Below are positions 28,311 to 39,204 of a stretch of 64,000 nt of DNA, in pieces; the stretch's first letter is position 1, and each line of letters starts with the position of its first letter. Position numbers and translations under genes: made by a program. Below the pieces are notes generated by a model, which was not told the origin of the DNA, did no database searches, and worked only from the letters and a program-made list of their open reading frames with translations. The stretch lies in assembly GCF_001446935.1 (NCBI RefSeq), contig NZ_LKKK01000001.1, forward strand, positions 744,001-808,000. The letters are read 5' to 3'. The stretch comes from Pseudomonas sp. TTU2014-080ASC (lineage in GTDB: Bacteria > Pseudomonadota > Gammaproteobacteria > Pseudomonadales > Pseudomonadaceae).

Positions 28311-28826
28311 TCAGAGGCTGATGCGGTAATGCAGGCTGTAGCTCTCGACTCCATCGTTGGGTTGTTTAAGTCCAGCGTTGGAGTAGTGAATTGCCCTGAT
28401 GCCAACTTCCTGATTATTGAAGCGCACGCCTACTCCCAGTCGGTCTTCAAACTGGAAGGAGGACCCGAGTCGGTTGTTCTCAATTTCAGTGCTGGTAAAA
28501 CCGGCTATACCGATCCCTGCTTCCACATACGGCTTATAGCGTTGACCGGCAAACTCGTAAACGAATACCGGACTCAGCGAAAGGCTGTGATTGCTGGAGG
28601 TATCGTCTCCGTCCCAATAGGTATAGGCAGCGTCCCAATAGCCGGTCAGCCGGCCTACATCTGACTCAAACCAGCTGCGGTTAAAACCCGCTTGGGCACC
28701 GAGCCTGTAAGTCATGGTGGACTCACCTGTTTGCCCAACCGAGAAGCTCAAGTCCACAGCATGAGCCGCACTGGCAAAGCCCCACACTAAGGCCGCAAGT
28801 GCGGCTGGAGTAACAGTTTTCTTCAT
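28311..28826 (-). CDS. pagL: Lipid A 3-O-deacylase PagL
   Basis: A 171-residue outer-membrane beta-barrel with a signal peptide ending AHA at residue 23. The catalytic pattern is present: His147 and Ser149 in AIHYSNAG and Glu161 in NDGVES, with the same 14-residue His-Glu spacing as known PagL. It removes the 3-position acyl chain of lipid A, changing outer-membrane properties and endotoxic activity. The ATG at 28826 follows AGGAT; the longer frame would start at TTG. It is transcribed alone; no clear PhoP box was found upstream. Confidence 0.88.
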   Translation of the reverse strand: MKKTVTPAALAALVWGFASAAHAVDLSFSVGQTGESTMTYRLGAQAGFNRSWFESDVGRLTGYWDAAYTYWDGDDTSSNHSLSLSPVFVYEFAGQRYKPYVEAGIGIAGFTSTEIENNRLGSSFQFEDRLGVGVRFNNQEVGIRAIHYSNAGLKQPNDGVESYSLHYRISL

Positions 28827-28988
28827 GGGCAATTATCCTTAATCAACCTGAAAAATGATGTTCATCGAACCAATTCAGGCGCTGAAAACAAAGACTATTT
28901 GCCCTCTAAACGCCATCAAAGGTGAACAATACTAGGCTTTGTGTTAACAAACTGTACAAAAGTTCCAGCAAATAGCCAGGCAACAGTC

Positions 28989-29780
28989 TCAGCTCAGCGC
29001 GTCAACTGCGCAGGCTTCGCCCCAGAGCAGCGGCAGAATGCGGCTCAACTCCGGTGGATTTCCCGTTGTCCAGAAGCGTGTTGGCTGGGCTGGACCCTCG
29101 GCCAGTAACCCTCGCTCGCTAAGCAGACGCTGCACCTGACGGGCGACCGCCGCACCGGTATCAATCAGGCTGATCGAGGGCGGCAGCATGGTTTGCAGCA
29201 AGGGTTTGATAAACGGGTAATGGGTGCAGCCCAGGATCAGCGTGTCACAGCCTTCGTCCAGCAATGGCGTGACAAATCCCTGCAGCAATTCGCGGGTGTG
29301 GGCGCTGTCCAGCTCACCGGCTTCGATGCACTCCACCAACCCCGGACAAGGCTGAGTGACGACCCGCACATCGCTGGCAAAGCGATCCAACAGTGCGGCA
29401 AATTTCGCGCTTTTGAGGGTACCGGTTGTGGCCAGAACACCCACCACGCCACTTTGAGTGGCGGCAGCCGCCGGTTTAACCGCGGGCTCCATGCCCACAA
29501 CCGGGATGTCCGGGTACAGCTCTCGCAACTCGGCAACCCCGGCGACGGTTGCGGTGTTGCAAGCCAACACCAGCATTTTTGCGCCCTGATTGAGCAAGAA
29601 TCGCGACAATTCACGACAGCGCTCCCGGATAAACTCAGGGCTCTTCTCGCCATAGGGCACGTGGCCGCTGTCAGCCACATACAGCAGGGATTCATTCGGC
29701 AGTCGGGCGTGAATTTCACGCAACACTGACAACCCGCCTACGCCGGAATCGAATACCGCGATTGGCGCATTACTCGCCAT
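28989..29780 (-). CDS. murI: Glutamate racemase
   Basis: A 263-residue enzyme making D-glutamate for peptidoglycan. Both catalytic cysteines are present, Cys74 in [10 protein letters not shown] and the second in LGCTHYPF, as is the N-terminal [10 protein letters not shown]. It is the last gene of a minus-strand run hemA-prfA-prmC-moeB-murI and overlaps moeB by 11 bp. Confidence 0.95.
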   Translation of the reverse strand: MASNAPIAVFDSGVGGLSVLREIHARLPNESLLYVADSGHVPYGEKSPEFIRERCRELSRFLLNQGAKMLVLACNTATVAGVAELRELYPDIPVVGMEPAVKPAAAATQSGVVGVLATTGTLKSAKFAALLDRFASDVRVVTQPCPGLVECIEAGELDSAHTRELLQGFVTPLLDEGCDTLILGCTHYPFIKPLLQTMLPPSISLIDTGAAVARQVQRLLSERGLLAEGPAQPTRFWTTGNPPELSRILPLLWGEACAVDALS

Positions 29781-30543
29781 GCTTCACTCCACAGACTTCA
29801 CAGCCCACATCGCGCTTGACCCGCAATTCGCGGAAACGGCTGTTCAAAGCATCCACCAGCAGCAACCTGCCAACCAGCGGCTCGCCAAATCCTGCCAACA
29901 GTTTCAGGGCTTCCAGCGCCTGCAGACTGCCAACCAAACCAACCAGAGGCCCGGCAACACCGGCTTCACTGCAGGTCAGCTCCGCATCACTGCCGTGACC
30001 ATAGATACAGTGATAGCACGGGCTGTCTTCGCGGCGCGGGTCAAACACGGATATCTGCCCTTCCAGGCGAATCGCCGCACCACTTACCAACGGCACCCGT
30101 GCTGCAACACAAGCCGCGTTGACCGACTCGCGGGTGCTGAAGTTATCTGAGCAATCCAGCACCAGATCCACCGCAGCCACAGCATCAGCCAGCGAATCGC
30201 TGTCCAGCGCCTGACGATGGCATTGCAGACGGATGTTCGGGTTAATCGCCAGCAGACGCGCGCTGGCAGAGTCGACTTTGCTCTGGCCGACGCTGGCCGT
30301 GTCGTGCAGCACCTGCCGTTGCAGGTTGGTCATGTCGACCGTGTCAAAATCCGCCAGATGCAGCTCACCAACACCGGCAGCTGCCAGATACAAAGCAACC
30401 GGTGAACCCAGTCCACCAACCCCAACAATCAGCACACGGCTGTGCTTGAGGCGCAACTGGCCGTCGATATCTATCTGTTGCAACAGAATCTGCCGGCTGT
30501 AACGCAGCAGCTCTTCATCACTCAGCATTGCCGTGTCATTCAT
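29770..30543 (-). CDS. moeB: MoeB/ThiF-type adenylyltransferase
   Basis: A 257-residue E1-like enzyme. The nucleotide site [12 protein letters not shown] and the R-finger region LQRQVLHD are present. Two CxxC zinc pairs (CYHC and CEVC) are intact. It adenylates the C-terminus of a ubiquitin-like sulfur carrier (MoaD for molybdopterin). It overlaps prmC by 8 bp and murI by 11 bp, so translation is probably coupled. HesA or ThiF is the alternative name; the location next to prmC is typical for moeB. Confidence 0.9.
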   Translation of the reverse strand: MNDTAMLSDEELLRYSRQILLQQIDIDGQLRLKHSRVLIVGVGGLGSPVALYLAAAGVGELHLADFDTVDMTNLQRQVLHDTASVGQSKVDSASARLLAINPNIRLQCHRQALDSDSLADAVAAVDLVLDCSDNFSTRESVNAACVAARVPLVSGAAIRLEGQISVFDPRREDSPCYHCIYGHGSDAELTCSEAGVAGPLVGLVGSLQALEALKLLAGFGEPLVGRLLLVDALNSRFRELRVKRDVGCEVCGVKHGE

Positions 30544-31369
30544 GATCGAATCGCCCCAGGCTGATGCGTTGATGCCCGCCCAGATCGCGGCGGCTTTCAA
30601 CCTGCGTAAATCCACGCGCGCTTAGTAGCGCACACACAGCTTCGGCTTGATCAAAGCCGTGCTCCAGCAACAGCCAGCCACCGTTCTCAAGGTGCTCAGG
30701 GGCCTGCTCAACGATATGGCGAATATCGTCCAGACCATCCGCCCCAGCCACCAGCGCACTACTCGGCTCGAAGCGCACATCACCTTCAGACAGATGGCGG
30801 TCGTCGGCCGCGATATAAGGAGGGTTGCTGACGATCATCTGATAGCGCTGCCCAGCCAATGCGCTAAACCAGTGGCTTTGTACAAAGCGGGCATGGTTAA
30901 AGCCCAGGCGCTGACGGTTACGCTCAGCCAGCTCGACAGCCTCAGCAATCCGATCAACCCCCGTCACCTGCCAGGCGGGCCGCTCGCTGGCCAGCGCCAG
31001 GGCAATCGCGCCGGTGCCGGTGCCCAGATCAAGCACCTGCGCAGGCGTTGCCGGGATCAGGCTCAGGGCCGTTTCAACCAGTAATTCGGTATCAGGGCGC
31101 GGAATCAGCGTGTGGCTGGCCACTTCCAGCTCAAGGGTCCAGAAACCCTGCTGCCCGAGAATGTAAGCAACCGGCTCACCAGCCTGACGCCGGGCCAAGG
31201 CTTCGTTAAAGCGCTGAAGCTGCTCGGCATCCAGTTCGCGCTCCGGCCAGGTGCGCAGGTAGCTGCGGTTCTTGCCCAGGACGTGAGCCAGCAGCAGCTC
31301 GATATCCAGCTGCGCCGTGGGCGACTCCGGTAACTGGGCGCTGGCTAACAACTGTTGGATTGTGCTCAT
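30536..31369 (-). CDS. prmC: Peptide chain release factor N5-glutamine methyltransferase
   Basis: A 277-residue SAM-dependent methylase with the N-terminal substrate-binding helical domain and a Rossmann domain. The SAM motif VLDLGTGTGAIALALA and catalytic NPPY are both present. It methylates the Gln of the GGQ motif in release factors RF1 and RF2. It lies 56 bp downstream of prfA, its substrate's gene. Confidence 0.95.
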   Translation of the reverse strand: MSTIQQLLASAQLPESPTAQLDIELLLAHVLGKNRSYLRTWPERELDAEQLQRFNEALARRQAGEPVAYILGQQGFWTLELEVASHTLIPRPDTELLVETALSLIPATPAQVLDLGTGTGAIALALASERPAWQVTGVDRIAEAVELAERNRQRLGFNHARFVQSHWFSALAGQRYQMIVSNPPYIAADDRHLSEGDVRFEPSSALVAGADGLDDIRHIVEQAPEHLENGGWLLLEHGFDQAEAVCALLSARGFTQVESRRDLGGHQRISLGRFDHE

Positions 31370-31425
31370 GGCCTGATTATGTCCTGCGGGGGATGCGCCG
31401 CGCACAAGGCGCGGCACGCTCAGCA

Positions 31426-32508
31426 TCAGTCGCCCAATGCCGCCAACTGATCGGCCTGATATTCCACCAACAGCGGCTCGATAATGGCTTCAACACCACC
31501 GGCAATCACTTCGCTCAGGGAATACAGCGTCAGGTTGATACGGTGATCGGTCACCCGACCTTGGGGGAAGTTGTAAGTACGGATGCGTTCGGAACGATCG
31601 CCGGAACCTACCAGCAATTTGCGCGACTCGGAAATCTCCTTGTGCGCGGCTGCTTCCTGCTGGTCTTTCAGCTTAGCTGCCAGCCAGGACATGGCCTTAG
31701 CCCGGTTCTTATGTTGCGAGCGTTCTTCCTGACACTCGACCACAGTGCCGGTCGGAATGTGGGTGATGCGGATAGCCGAGTCGGTGGTGTTGACGTGCTG
31801 GCCACCGGCACCGGATGAACGGTAGGTGTCCACACGCAGATCGGCCGGGTTGATGTCGATCTCGGCCTGCTCATCCGGCTCGGGCAAAACAGCAACGGTG
31901 CAGGCGGATGTGTGAATACGGCCTTGAGACTCGGTCTCAGGCACACGCTGCACACGGTGCGCGCCGGATTCGAACTTCAGTTTGCCGTAGACGTTATCGC
32001 CCTCGACTCGGGCAATCACTTCTTTATAACCGCCGTGCTCGCCTTCGTTGGCAGACAGCACTTCGACGCGCCAGCCCTGCTTCTCGGCATAGCGGGAATA
32101 CATGCGGAACAGGTCGCCGGAGAAAATCGCCGCCTCGTCACCACCGGTACCGGCACGAATTTCCAGAAACACGTTGCGACCGTCATTCGGGTCTTTCGGC
32201 AGCAGCATGCGTTGCAGCGCGGCCTCCAACTCGATCAGCTGTTCTTTGGCGGTGGCCACTTCTTCTTCAGCCATTTCGCGCAGATCAGGATCGCTGTCTT
32301 TCAGCATTTCCTGGGCACCGGCCAAATCCGCCTGGACTTTTTGCAGCGCGGAAAACGCCTGATGCACAGGCTCAATTTCGGCGTATTCCTTGGAATACGC
32401 ACGGAATTGGGTCTGATTGCTGATCACTTCGGCATCGCCAAGCAGCGCAGTCAGTTCTTCGAAACGATCCTGCAACAGGTCGAGTTTCTTAATCAGTGAC
32501 GCTTTCAT
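31426..32508 (-). CDS. prfA: Peptide chain release factor 1
   Basis: A 360-residue RF1, which ends translation at UAA and UAG. The GGQ motif ([15 protein letters not shown]), methylated by PrmC, and the upstream codon-reading domain are complete. The length is the family standard. It begins 9 bp after hemA, giving a hemA-prfA-prmC operon. Confidence 0.97.
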   Translation of the reverse strand: MKASLIKKLDLLQDRFEELTALLGDAEVISNQTQFRAYSKEYAEIEPVHQAFSALQKVQADLAGAQEMLKDSDPDLREMAEEEVATAKEQLIELEAALQRMLLPKDPNDGRNVFLEIRAGTGGDEAAIFSGDLFRMYSRYAEKQGWRVEVLSANEGEHGGYKEVIARVEGDNVYGKLKFESGAHRVQRVPETESQGRIHTSACTVAVLPEPDEQAEIDINPADLRVDTYRSSGAGGQHVNTTDSAIRITHIPTGTVVECQEERSQHKNRAKAMSWLAAKLKDQQEAAAHKEISESRKLLVGSGDRSERIRTYNFPQGRVTDHRINLTLYSLSEVIAGGVEAIIEPLLVEYQADQLAALGD

Positions 32509-32517
32509 TGCAGACCT

Positions 32518-33798
32518 TTAATTAGAAGTCGTACCGGACGACGCACCCTCATCGAGGGAGAACAGTTCCTGCACCACGTTCAGCGCTTCAAAACGCCCGG
32601 CGGCAGAGAATTTTTTCAATTGCACGCTGGGCTCATGCAGCAGCTTATTGGTCAGGCCTCGAGCCAGCTGGGCCAGTACATCCTCAGGATTCCCGCCATT
32701 GGCCAGCAGCCGCTGAGCTTTTTGCAGTTCTTCATCGCGCAGCCGCTCAGCCTGCTGGCGGAAGGCTTTGAGCACATCCACTGCTGCCAGTTCACGCAAG
32801 CGTTGCATAAACTCCTGCGCGCCCTCTCCCACCAACTGCTCAGCAGCCAGCGCAGCGCCTTGACGGCTCTTGAGGTTTTCTTCGATGACCTCGTGCAAAT
32901 CATCAACGGTGTAGAGGTACACATCGTCCAGCTCGCCGACTTCCGGCTCGATATCACGCGGAACGGCGATATCAACCATAAAAATCGGCTTGTGCTTACG
33001 CTGTTTCAGCGCACGCTCGACTGCGCCTTTGCCGAGAATCGGCAACTGGCTGGCGGTGGAGCTGATGACGATATCGCTGTTGACCAGTTCGTCGGGAATA
33101 TCCGATAGCAATACCGCGTGAGCACCAAACTGCTCGGCCAGCGAACTGGCACGTTCAAGGGTCCGGTTAGCCACAACGATGCGTTTGATGCCCTGATCAT
33201 GCAGGTGACGGGCAACCAGGCTGATGGTTTCACCCGCGCCAATCAGCAATGCCTGGCTGCGATTCAGATCCGCAAAAATCTGTTTAGCCAGACTTACAGC
33301 CGCAAACGCTACAGAAACCGGGTTTTCGCCGATGGCGGTGTCGGTGCGCACGGTTTTGGCAGTGCTGAAGGTTGCCTGGAACAAACGCCCCAGCAACGGC
33401 CCCAGCGTGCCCGCTTCACGGGCTACGGCGAAGGCAGACTTCATCTGCCCGAGAATCTGTGGCTCGCCCAGCACCATTGAGTCAAGCCCGGAGGCGACCC
33501 GCATCATATGCCGGACGGCTTCGTCATCGGCGTGGATATAGGCACAGGCGCGCAACTCATCCAGGCTCAGCTGGTGATAAGACGCCAGCCAGGCCAGTAC
33601 TTCATCCGCATTGGCCGACTCCTGCTCGAGGTACAGCTCACTGCGGTTGCAGGTCGAAAGAATCGCAGCTTCGCGGCTGGTCGTGCGCTGACACAGCTGC
33701 TGCAGTGCCTCAACCAGTTGCTCAGGCGTAAACGCCACGCGCTCGCGGACGTCCACCGACGCGGTCTTATGGTTGATACCGAGGGCAATAAAGGCCAT
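32518..33798 (-). CDS. hemA: Glutamyl-tRNA reductase
   Basis: A 426-residue enzyme that reduces glutamyl-tRNA to glutamate-1-semialdehyde, the first committed step of C5 heme synthesis. The catalytic Cys in [11 protein letters not shown] is present, with an NADPH domain ([15 protein letters not shown]) and a C-terminal dimerisation helix region. First gene of the hemA-prfA-prmC-moeB-murI run and divergent from the TPR lipoprotein gene. Confidence 0.96.
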   Translation of the reverse strand: MAFIALGINHKTASVDVRERVAFTPEQLVEALQQLCQRTTSREAAILSTCNRSELYLEQESANADEVLAWLASYHQLSLDELRACAYIHADDEAVRHMMRVASGLDSMVLGEPQILGQMKSAFAVAREAGTLGPLLGRLFQATFSTAKTVRTDTAIGENPVSVAFAAVSLAKQIFADLNRSQALLIGAGETISLVARHLHDQGIKRIVVANRTLERASSLAEQFGAHAVLLSDIPDELVNSDIVISSTASQLPILGKGAVERALKQRKHKPIFMVDIAVPRDIEPEVGELDDVYLYTVDDLHEVIEENLKSRQGAALAAEQLVGEGAQEFMQRLRELAAVDVLKAFRQQAERLRDEELQKAQRLLANGGNPEDVLAQLARGLTNKLLHEPSVQLKKFSAAGRFEALNVVQELFSLDEGASSGTTSN

Positions 33799-33986
33799 GC
33801 AAAGTCGCTGACAGTAACGTGGAAGCCGGTAATTGTCCTACTTCGGCCGGGCGAGAACAACACCTGCTGCCTATTGTCCTAATAGACTGAACTTTCAGAC
33901 ACTCCGGGATGATACTCAGAGCATGGGCTTGCCCAGTGCCTTGTGTCATGATGCGTAACCTGCATGTAGGTCACATACTCTCTTCC

Positions 33987-35717
33987 ATGAATAAATCCTT
34001 AGCCTTGCTGTCTGCCGCCCTGCTGCTCAGTGGCTGCCAGACGTTCGCCCCATCCGAACCGGACGGAACGCCGCCGGTCGAAGACCCTGCTGTAGCCACT
34101 CCGGACACCGAAGACAAGGTTTACCGTCCATTCAGCCAGGAAACGCTCTACAGCCTTCTGGTCGCAGAATTGGCCGGCCAGCGCAACCGCTACGACATCG
34201 CGCTGGATAACTACGTCGAGCAGGCACAAAAAACCCGTGACGCTGGCGTGGCCGAGCGCGGTTTCCGCATCGCGGAATACCTCGGTGCCGATCAGCCGGC
34301 ACTCGACACCAGCCTGCAGTGGGCCAAAGCTGCTCCGGACAATGTCGATGCGTTGCGCGCAGCAGCCGTGCAACTGGCCCGCTCGGGCCGCTACGACGAA
34401 TCCATGACTTATATGGAGAAGGTCCTGCAGCAACAAGGCGACACTTACTTCGATTTCCTCGCCCTGTCCGCGTCAGACACCTCCCCGGAAACACGCGACG
34501 GACTGCTGCAAAGCTTTGACCGCTTGTTGACCAAGTATCCCGACAACGCCCAGCTGCAATTTGGCAAAGCACTGTTGCTGCAACAGGAAGGAAATAACGA
34601 GGCAGCCTTAGAACTGCTGGAGAAACAGCCGGATAACAACCGCCAGCCCGCTTCCATCCTCCTGCATTCGCGCCTGCTGCAGAGCCTTGAGCGTAACGAC
34701 GAAGCCCTCGCCCTGCTCAAAAAAAGCCTCAAGCAGTACCCCGAAGACAAGCGCCTGCGCCTGAGTTATGCCCGCCAGTTGGTAGCACAAGATCGCATTG
34801 ACGATGCCAAAGGTGAGTTTGCCAAACTGCTGCAGCAATACCCCGAAGACGACGATCTGCGTTTCTCTCTGGCCCTGATCTGCTTAGAAGCAGAGTCCTG
34901 GAAAGAGGCCATCGTCTACCTGAATGAACTGATCGACCGTGACGCCCATGTTGACGCCGCGAATTACAATCTGGCACGAGCATACGAAAAGCTTAAAGAT
35001 CTGCCCAAAGCACTCAACCACTACCGCATGGTCGGTCCAGGCAATGACTTCCTGCCCGCCCAGGCACGCCACACCGAACTGCTGTTCAAGCTCGAACGCC
35101 GTGAGGATGCCGCCAACTACCTCAACCAGGCACGCGATGAGCAGCCGGATTATGCGATCCAGCTGTACCTGATAGAAGCCGAAGCCTGGTCACGCGTTGC
35201 TGAAAATGAGCGAGCCTGGCAAGTAGTCAAGCATGCATTGGAACAGTTCCCTGAAGACCTCAACCTGCTCTACACCCGCGCCATGCTCGCGGAAAAACGC
35301 AACGACCTGAGTGGTCTGGAAAAAGACTTACGCTTCATTCTCAAGCGCGAACCGGATAACGCCATGGCCCTCAACGCCTTGGGTTACACGCTGGCCGACC
35401 GCACAACACGCCTGGAAGAAGCCAAAGAACTGATCGAGCAAGCCTACCAGCTCAACCCGACTGACCCGGCAATTCTCGATAGCCTGGGATGGATTAACTA
35501 CCGCGTCGGCAATCTAGAGGAAGCCGAGTTCTATCTGCGCAAGGCCATGGACGATATGCAAGATGCTGAAGTAGCCGCTCACCTCGGCGAAGTACTGTGG
35601 GCCCAAGGCAAACAGCGGGAAGCCCGCAAAGTGTGGCGCGAAGCCCTCAAGGACGAACCGCAAAGCTCCATTTTGCGCTCCACCATCAAACGCCTGACCG
35701 GAACAGAGACCCCCTGA
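33987..35717 (+). CDS. TPR repeat lipoprotein (PA4667-like)
   Basis: A 576-residue protein with a lipoprotein signal (LLLSGC, lipidated Cys17), an acidic linker and many tetratricopeptide repeats to the end. It should be tethered to the inner or outer membrane and act in protein interactions. The start at 33987 is set by the lipobox; its Shine-Dalgarno is weak and an ATG at 33951 is possible. Its TGA overlaps the lolB start by one base. Its exact role is unknown; gene order matches PA4667-lolB-ispE. Confidence 0.87.
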   Translation: MNKSLALLSAALLLSGCQTFAPSEPDGTPPVEDPAVATPDTEDKVYRPFSQETLYSLLVAELAGQRNRYDIALDNYVEQAQKTRDAGVAERGFRIAEYLGADQPALDTSLQWAKAAPDNVDALRAAAVQLARSGRYDESMTYMEKVLQQQGDTYFDFLALSASDTSPETRDGLLQSFDRLLTKYPDNAQLQFGKALLLQQEGNNEAALELLEKQPDNNRQPASILLHSRLLQSLERNDEALALLKKSLKQYPEDKRLRLSYARQLVAQDRIDDAKGEFAKLLQQYPEDDDLRFSLALICLEAESWKEAIVYLNELIDRDAHVDAANYNLARAYEKLKDLPKALNHYRMVGPGNDFLPAQARHTELLFKLERREDAANYLNQARDEQPDYAIQLYLIEAEAWSRVAENERAWQVVKHALEQFPEDLNLLYTRAMLAEKRNDLSGLEKDLRFILKREPDNAMALNALGYTLADRTTRLEEAKELIEQAYQLNPTDPAILDSLGWINYRVGNLEEAEFYLRKAMDDMQDAEVAAHLGEVLWAQGKQREARKVWREALKDEPQSSILRSTIKRLTGTETP

Positions 35718-36334
35718 TGCTTGCCCGCAACCTCATCATTATCGGCCTTTTGGCCCTACTGGCAGGCTGTAGCGGCCTGACATCCCGTGAATCCCTTGAG
35801 GGCCAGGGCGATGCCAAGCAGTGGCAAGCCCACAAACAGCGCATCGCTCAGCTCGACGGCTGGCAAATCAGCGGCAAAGTTGGCATCCGCGCACCTCAGG
35901 ACTCAGGCAGTGGCACCCTGTTCTGGCTGCAGCGCCAAGACTATTTCGACATCCGACTGTCCGGCCCACTGGGTCGCGGTGCCGCGCGCCTGACCGGCCA
36001 CCCCGGCAAGGTGCAACTGGAAGTCGCCAATCAGGGCCGCTATGAAGCAGAGTCGCCAGAACAACTGCTGCAACAGCGGCTACGCCTTAACCTGCCTGTG
36101 TCCCATCTACTCTGGTGGATTCGCGGCCTGCCGGCACCGGACAGCAAGAGCCGCCTGCAACTCGACGCCCAAAGCCATCTGGCCCAACTTGCGCAAGATG
36201 GCTGGATTGTCGACTACCTGAACTACAGCGAACAAAACGGATACTGGCTGCCTGAGCGCTTGAAGCTTAGCGGTCACAACCTGCAAGTCACTCTGGTTAT
36301 CAAGGACTGGCAACCCCGTCAGTTAGGCCAATGA
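35717..36334 (+). CDS. lolB: Outer-membrane lipoprotein receptor LolB
   Basis: A 205-residue lipoprotein (lipobox LLAGC, Cys18) that takes lipoproteins from LolA and inserts them into the outer membrane. The body carries LolB-like strands, including [10 protein letters not shown] and the [10 protein letters not shown] segment. The start is the ATG in TGATG, overlapping the previous stop. It overlaps ispE by 4 bp. Confidence 0.93.
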   Translation: MLARNLIIIGLLALLAGCSGLTSRESLEGQGDAKQWQAHKQRIAQLDGWQISGKVGIRAPQDSGSGTLFWLQRQDYFDIRLSGPLGRGAARLTGHPGKVQLEVANQGRYEAESPEQLLQQRLRLNLPVSHLLWWIRGLPAPDSKSRLQLDAQSHLAQLAQDGWIVDYLNYSEQNGYWLPERLKLSGHNLQVTLVIKDWQPRQLGQ

Positions 36335-37206
36335 ACACATCTGCAATCCCCAGTGCCGCAGAACTGGTTCTGCCGGCCCCAGCCAAACTCAACCTGATGC
36401 TGCACATTCTGGGACGCCGTGATGATGGCTACCACGAACTGCAAACCCTGTTTCAGTTTCTCGACATTGGCGACGAATTAGGCTTCGCCCTGCGCAGCGA
36501 CGGCGAGATTCATTTACACACCCCGATCGAAGGCGTCCCCCACGACAGCAATCTGATCGTGCGCGCCGCGCGCCTGCTGCAGCAACATACCGGCTGCAAA
36601 CTGGGAGCTGACATCTGGCTGGACAAACGCCTCCCCATGGGCGGTGGCATTGGCGGAGGCAGCTCTGACGCCGCCACCACCCTGCTCGGCCTTAACCATC
36701 TGTGGCAACTGGATTGCGATATCAACCTGCTTGCCGAGCTCGGCCTGAAACTCGGCGCAGATGTACCGGTCTTCGTCCGCGGCCACGCTGCGTTTGCCGA
36801 AGGCGTGGGCGAAAAGCTGCAACCGGTTACTCTCAGCGAGCCATGGTTCCTCGTAGCCATTCCGCAAGTACTTGTTAGTACAGCAGAAATTTTCTCCGAT
36901 CCGGAGTTGACACGAGATACTCCGCCCATTAAAGTTCGCAGCCTTCCTGAGGGGGGCGGTCGTAATGACTGTCAGCCGGTGGTAGAAAAGCGTTATCCTG
37001 AAGTTCGTAACGCTTTGATCTTGTTGAACAAATTTGTTTCAGCTAGATTAACCGGCACTGGATCTTGTGTATTTGGGAGCTTCCCAAATCAGGCAGATGC
37101 TGATAAAGTCCGCCGCCAACTTCCAGCCACTTTGCCAAGCTTCATAGCGCAAGGTCGTAACATTTCGATGTTACATCGTGCATTAGGAAATCTGGCAGGG
37201 AAGTGA
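36331..37206 (+). CDS. ispE: 4-diphosphocytidyl-2-C-methyl-D-erythritol kinase
   Basis: A 291-residue GHMP-family kinase of the MEP isoprenoid pathway. The ATP-binding motif [17 protein letters not shown] and the N-terminal [19 protein letters not shown] are intact. It overlaps lolB by ATGA. From about 36880 to its end the codons shift to more A/T, and this stretch holds a sigma-70-like promoter and two perfect inverted repeats, probably for the downstream tRNA and prs genes. Confidence 0.95.
   Translation: MNTSAIPSAAELVLPAPAKLNLMLHILGRRDDGYHELQTLFQFLDIGDELGFALRSDGEIHLHTPIEGVPHDSNLIVRAARLLQQHTGCKLGADIWLDKRLPMGGGIGGGSSDAATTLLGLNHLWQLDCDINLLAELGLKLGADVPVFVRGHAAFAEGVGEKLQPVTLSEPWFLVAIPQVLVSTAEIFSDPELTRDTPPIKVRSLPEGGGRNDCQPVVEKRYPEVRNALILLNKFVSARLTGTGSCVFGSFPNQADADKVRRQLPATLPSFIAQGRNISMLHRALGNLAGK
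36907..36935 (+). promoter_or_regulatory. Sigma-70-like promoter inside ispE
   Basis: A perfect TTGACA (36907-36912) is followed after 17 nt by TAAAGT (36930-36935). It lies 300 bp upstream of the first tRNA-Gln and could drive the tRNA-prs unit. Confidence 0.5.
37071..37089. repeat. Perfect 8-bp inverted repeat in ispE
   Basis: ATTTGGGA and TCCCAAAT surround GCT. It lies within the coding sequence, between the internal promoter and the tRNA genes. Confidence 0.7.
37157..37174 (+). other. UUCG-loop hairpin at the ispE 3' end
   Basis: GTAACAT and ATGTTAC pair around TTCG, a stable tetraloop, 59 bp before the first tRNA. No T-run follows, so it looks like an RNA processing or stability structure rather than a terminator. 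Confidence 0.5.
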
Positions 37207-37232
37207 ATGTGTAGTACGGGTTGTAAAGTTGT

Positions 37233-37307
37233 AGGGGCGTCGCCAAGCGGTAAGGCAGCAGGTTTTGATCCTGCCATGCGTTGGTTCGAATCCAGCCGCC
37301 CCTGCCA
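37233..37307 (+). tRNA. tRNA-Gln (UUG), first copy
   Basis: A 75-nt tRNA with encoded CCA. The 7-bp acceptor stem AGGGGCG/CGCCCCT, D arm, anticodon stem GCAGG/CCTGC with loop TTTTGAT and T arm with GGTTCGAATCC are all intact. Anticodon TTG at 37265-37267 reads CAA and CAG. Confidence 0.97.
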
Positions 37308-37359
37308 TTCCGTCCTGGAACGGGCTCAACTCGATATACATTCAGGAAATACACGATAC

Positions 37360-37434
37360 AGGGGCGTCGCCAAGCGGTAAGGCAGCAGGTTTTGATCCTG
37401 CCATGCGTTGGTTCGAATCCAGCCGCCCCTGCCA
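37360..37434 (+). tRNA. tRNA-Gln (UUG), second copy
   Basis: Identical over 75 nt to the copy 127 bp upstream, with anticodon TTG at 37392-37394 and encoded CCA. The two copies are probably cotranscribed, and prs starts 47 bp after this one. Confidence 0.97.
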
Positions 37435-37480
37435 TTTTCTATACTCATCCAGGTATACCCTCAGCCGGCAGGTACTGCGC

Positions 37481-38422
37481 GTGTCCAAGATGATGGTCTT
37501 TACGGGGAACGCTAACCCCGACCTGGCGCGACGTATCGTACGTCAGCTGCACATTCCCCTCGGTGATGCCTCTGTCGGTAAATTCTCCGACGGCGAAATC
37601 ATGGTCGAAATCAACGAAAATGTCCGCGGTAAGGACGTATTCCTGATTCAGCCAACGTGCGCGCCAACCAATGACAACCTGATGGAACTGGTCGTGATGG
37701 CTGATGCCTTCCGCCGCTCCTCAGCGACTCGAATTACTGCTGTTGTTCCTTACTTTGGCTATGCCCGCCAGGATCGCCGTCCGCGTTCCGCTCGCGTGGC
37801 AATCAGCGCCAAAGTCGTGGCTGACATGCTCGCAAACGTAGGTATCGACCGTGTTCTCACCGTCGACCTGCATGCGGATCAGATCCAAGGCTTCTTCGAT
37901 GTTCCGGTAGATAACATCTACGGCTCCCCAGTACTGGTGGATGACATCGAAGATCAGCGCTTTGACAACCTGATGATTGTTTCTCCGGACATCGGCGGCG
38001 TAGTACGTGCCCGTGCTGTTGCCAAGTCCCTGGGTGTTGATCTGGCCATCATCGACAAACGTCGTGAGAAGGCTAACCACTCTGAAGTGATGCACATCAT
38101 CGGTGACGTTGAAGGCCGCACTTGTGTTCTGGTTGATGACATGGTCGATACCGCCGGCACTCTGTGCCACGCGGCTAAAGCCCTGAAAGAACACGGCGCC
38201 ACCAAAGTTCTCGCTTATGCAACGCACCCGGTTCTGTCTGGTCGCGCCATCGAGAACATTGAAAAGTCTGTACTCGACGAGCTGGTAGTGACTAACACTA
38301 TCCCGCTGTCAGCCGCTGCTCAGGCCTGCTCGCGTATTCGCCAGCTTGACATCGCACCGGTAGTTGCTGAAGCGGTTCGCCGTATCAGTAATGAAGAATC
38401 GATCAGCGCGATGTTCCGTTAA
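37481..38422 (+). CDS. prs: Ribose-phosphate pyrophosphokinase
   Basis: A 313-residue enzyme making PRPP from ribose-5-phosphate and ATP, which feeds hpt and upp in this window. The PRPP-loop [10 protein letters not shown], the catalytic flexible-loop [16 protein letters not shown] and the N-terminal [13 protein letters not shown] are present. It starts at GTG 37481 (VSKMMVF), matching the length of Pseudomonas Prs; the open frame continuing upstream runs through the tRNA and is not coding. Confidence 0.95.
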   Translation: MSKMMVFTGNANPDLARRIVRQLHIPLGDASVGKFSDGEIMVEINENVRGKDVFLIQPTCAPTNDNLMELVVMADAFRRSSATRITAVVPYFGYARQDRRPRSARVAISAKVVADMLANVGIDRVLTVDLHADQIQGFFDVPVDNIYGSPVLVDDIEDQRFDNLMIVSPDIGGVVRARAVAKSLGVDLAIIDKRREKANHSEVMHIIGDVEGRTCVLVDDMVDTAGTLCHAAKALKEHGATKVLAYATHPVLSGRAIENIEKSVLDELVVTNTIPLSAAAQACSRIRQLDIAPVVAEAVRRISNEESISAMFR

Positions 38423-38446
38423 TCCGGACTCGCCCTGAACGTAAGC

Positions 38447-38472
38447 GCCCTGCCCTGATGGCAAGGCTTTTT
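38447..38472 (+). terminator. Terminator after prs
   Basis: GCCCTGCC and GGCAAGGC pair (one mismatch) around CTGAT and are followed by five T. Confidence 0.65.
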
Positions 38473-38478
38473 ACCTGA

Positions 38479-38512
38479 CCGTCCAAACGCTGGTCGCAAG
38501 CGAGTTGGACGG
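38479..38512 (+). promoter_or_regulatory. Leader hairpin before rplY
   Basis: CCGTCCAA and TTGGACGG form an 8-bp stem with a second small stem inside (CGCT/AGCG). A U-rich stretch follows and the rplY GGAG lies about 12 nt away. It may be a second terminator, an attenuator or a translation-control leader. Confidence 0.45.
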
Positions 38513-38535
38513 TTTGGTTATTTTGGAGAAATGAA

Positions 38536-39135
38536 ATGACTGAATTTACCCTGAATGCTGAACTGCGTTCCGACCTGGGGAAAGGTGCGAGCCGCCGCCT
38601 GCGTCGTAACGTTGCCATGGTTCCTGCCGTTATCTACGGTGGCGACAAAGCACCAGTTTCCATCAGCCTGCTGGCCAAAGAACTGGCCAAGTTGATCGAA
38701 AACGAAGCGGCTTTCAGCCACGTTCTGAGCCTGGACGTTGCTGGCACCAAAGAAAACGTACTGATCAAAGCCCTGCAGCGTCACCCGTCCAAAGGCTTCG
38801 TTCTGCACGCTGACTTCCAGCGCGTAGTAGCTGGTCAGAAACTGACCGCTCACGTACCGCTGCACTTCATCAACGAAGCAACTGCTGTTGGTGTTAAACA
38901 GCAGGGTGGCGAAATCTCCCACGTTATCGCTGAAGTCGAAGTAAGCTGCCTGCCGAAAGACCTGCCAGAGTTCATCGAAGTCGACATGGCTGCCGTTGAA
39001 GCTGGTCAGATCGTTCACCTGTCCGACCTGAAACTGCCGAAAGGCGTTGAGCTGGTTGCACTGGCGCACGGTAACGACCTGGCTGTGGCTAACATCCACG
39101 CCTCCCGCGTTAAAGACGAAGGCGCTGCCGAGTAA
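38536..39135 (+). CDS. rplY: Ribosomal protein L25 / general stress protein Ctc
   Basis: A 199-residue two-domain L25: an N-terminal 5S rRNA-binding domain (about 1-95) and the longer C-terminal TL5/Ctc domain. It binds 5S rRNA in the large subunit. A TTTTGGAGAA ribosome site precedes the ATG at 38536. Gene order prs-rplY-pth-ychF is typical for Pseudomonas. Confidence 0.95.
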   Translation: MTEFTLNAELRSDLGKGASRRLRRNVAMVPAVIYGGDKAPVSISLLAKELAKLIENEAAFSHVLSLDVAGTKENVLIKALQRHPSKGFVLHADFQRVVAGQKLTAHVPLHFINEATAVGVKQQGGEISHVIAEVEVSCLPKDLPEFIEVDMAAVEAGQIVHLSDLKLPKGVELVALAHGNDLAVANIHASRVKDEGAAE

Positions 39136-39204
39136 TCCTCGCAGTGTCGGAAACCAGCCCGGTATGCGATTCTACCGGGCGATTTCCACAGAAGGGCTCC
39201 TGAC

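Noticed and set aside
28827..28988. PhoP box upstream of pagL
   Set aside because: GTTTA-like pieces are present, but not as a direct repeat with the right spacing.
37265..37480. Upstream extension of prs
   Set aside because: The open frame crosses a complete tRNA-Gln gene; Prs begins at the GTG at 37481.
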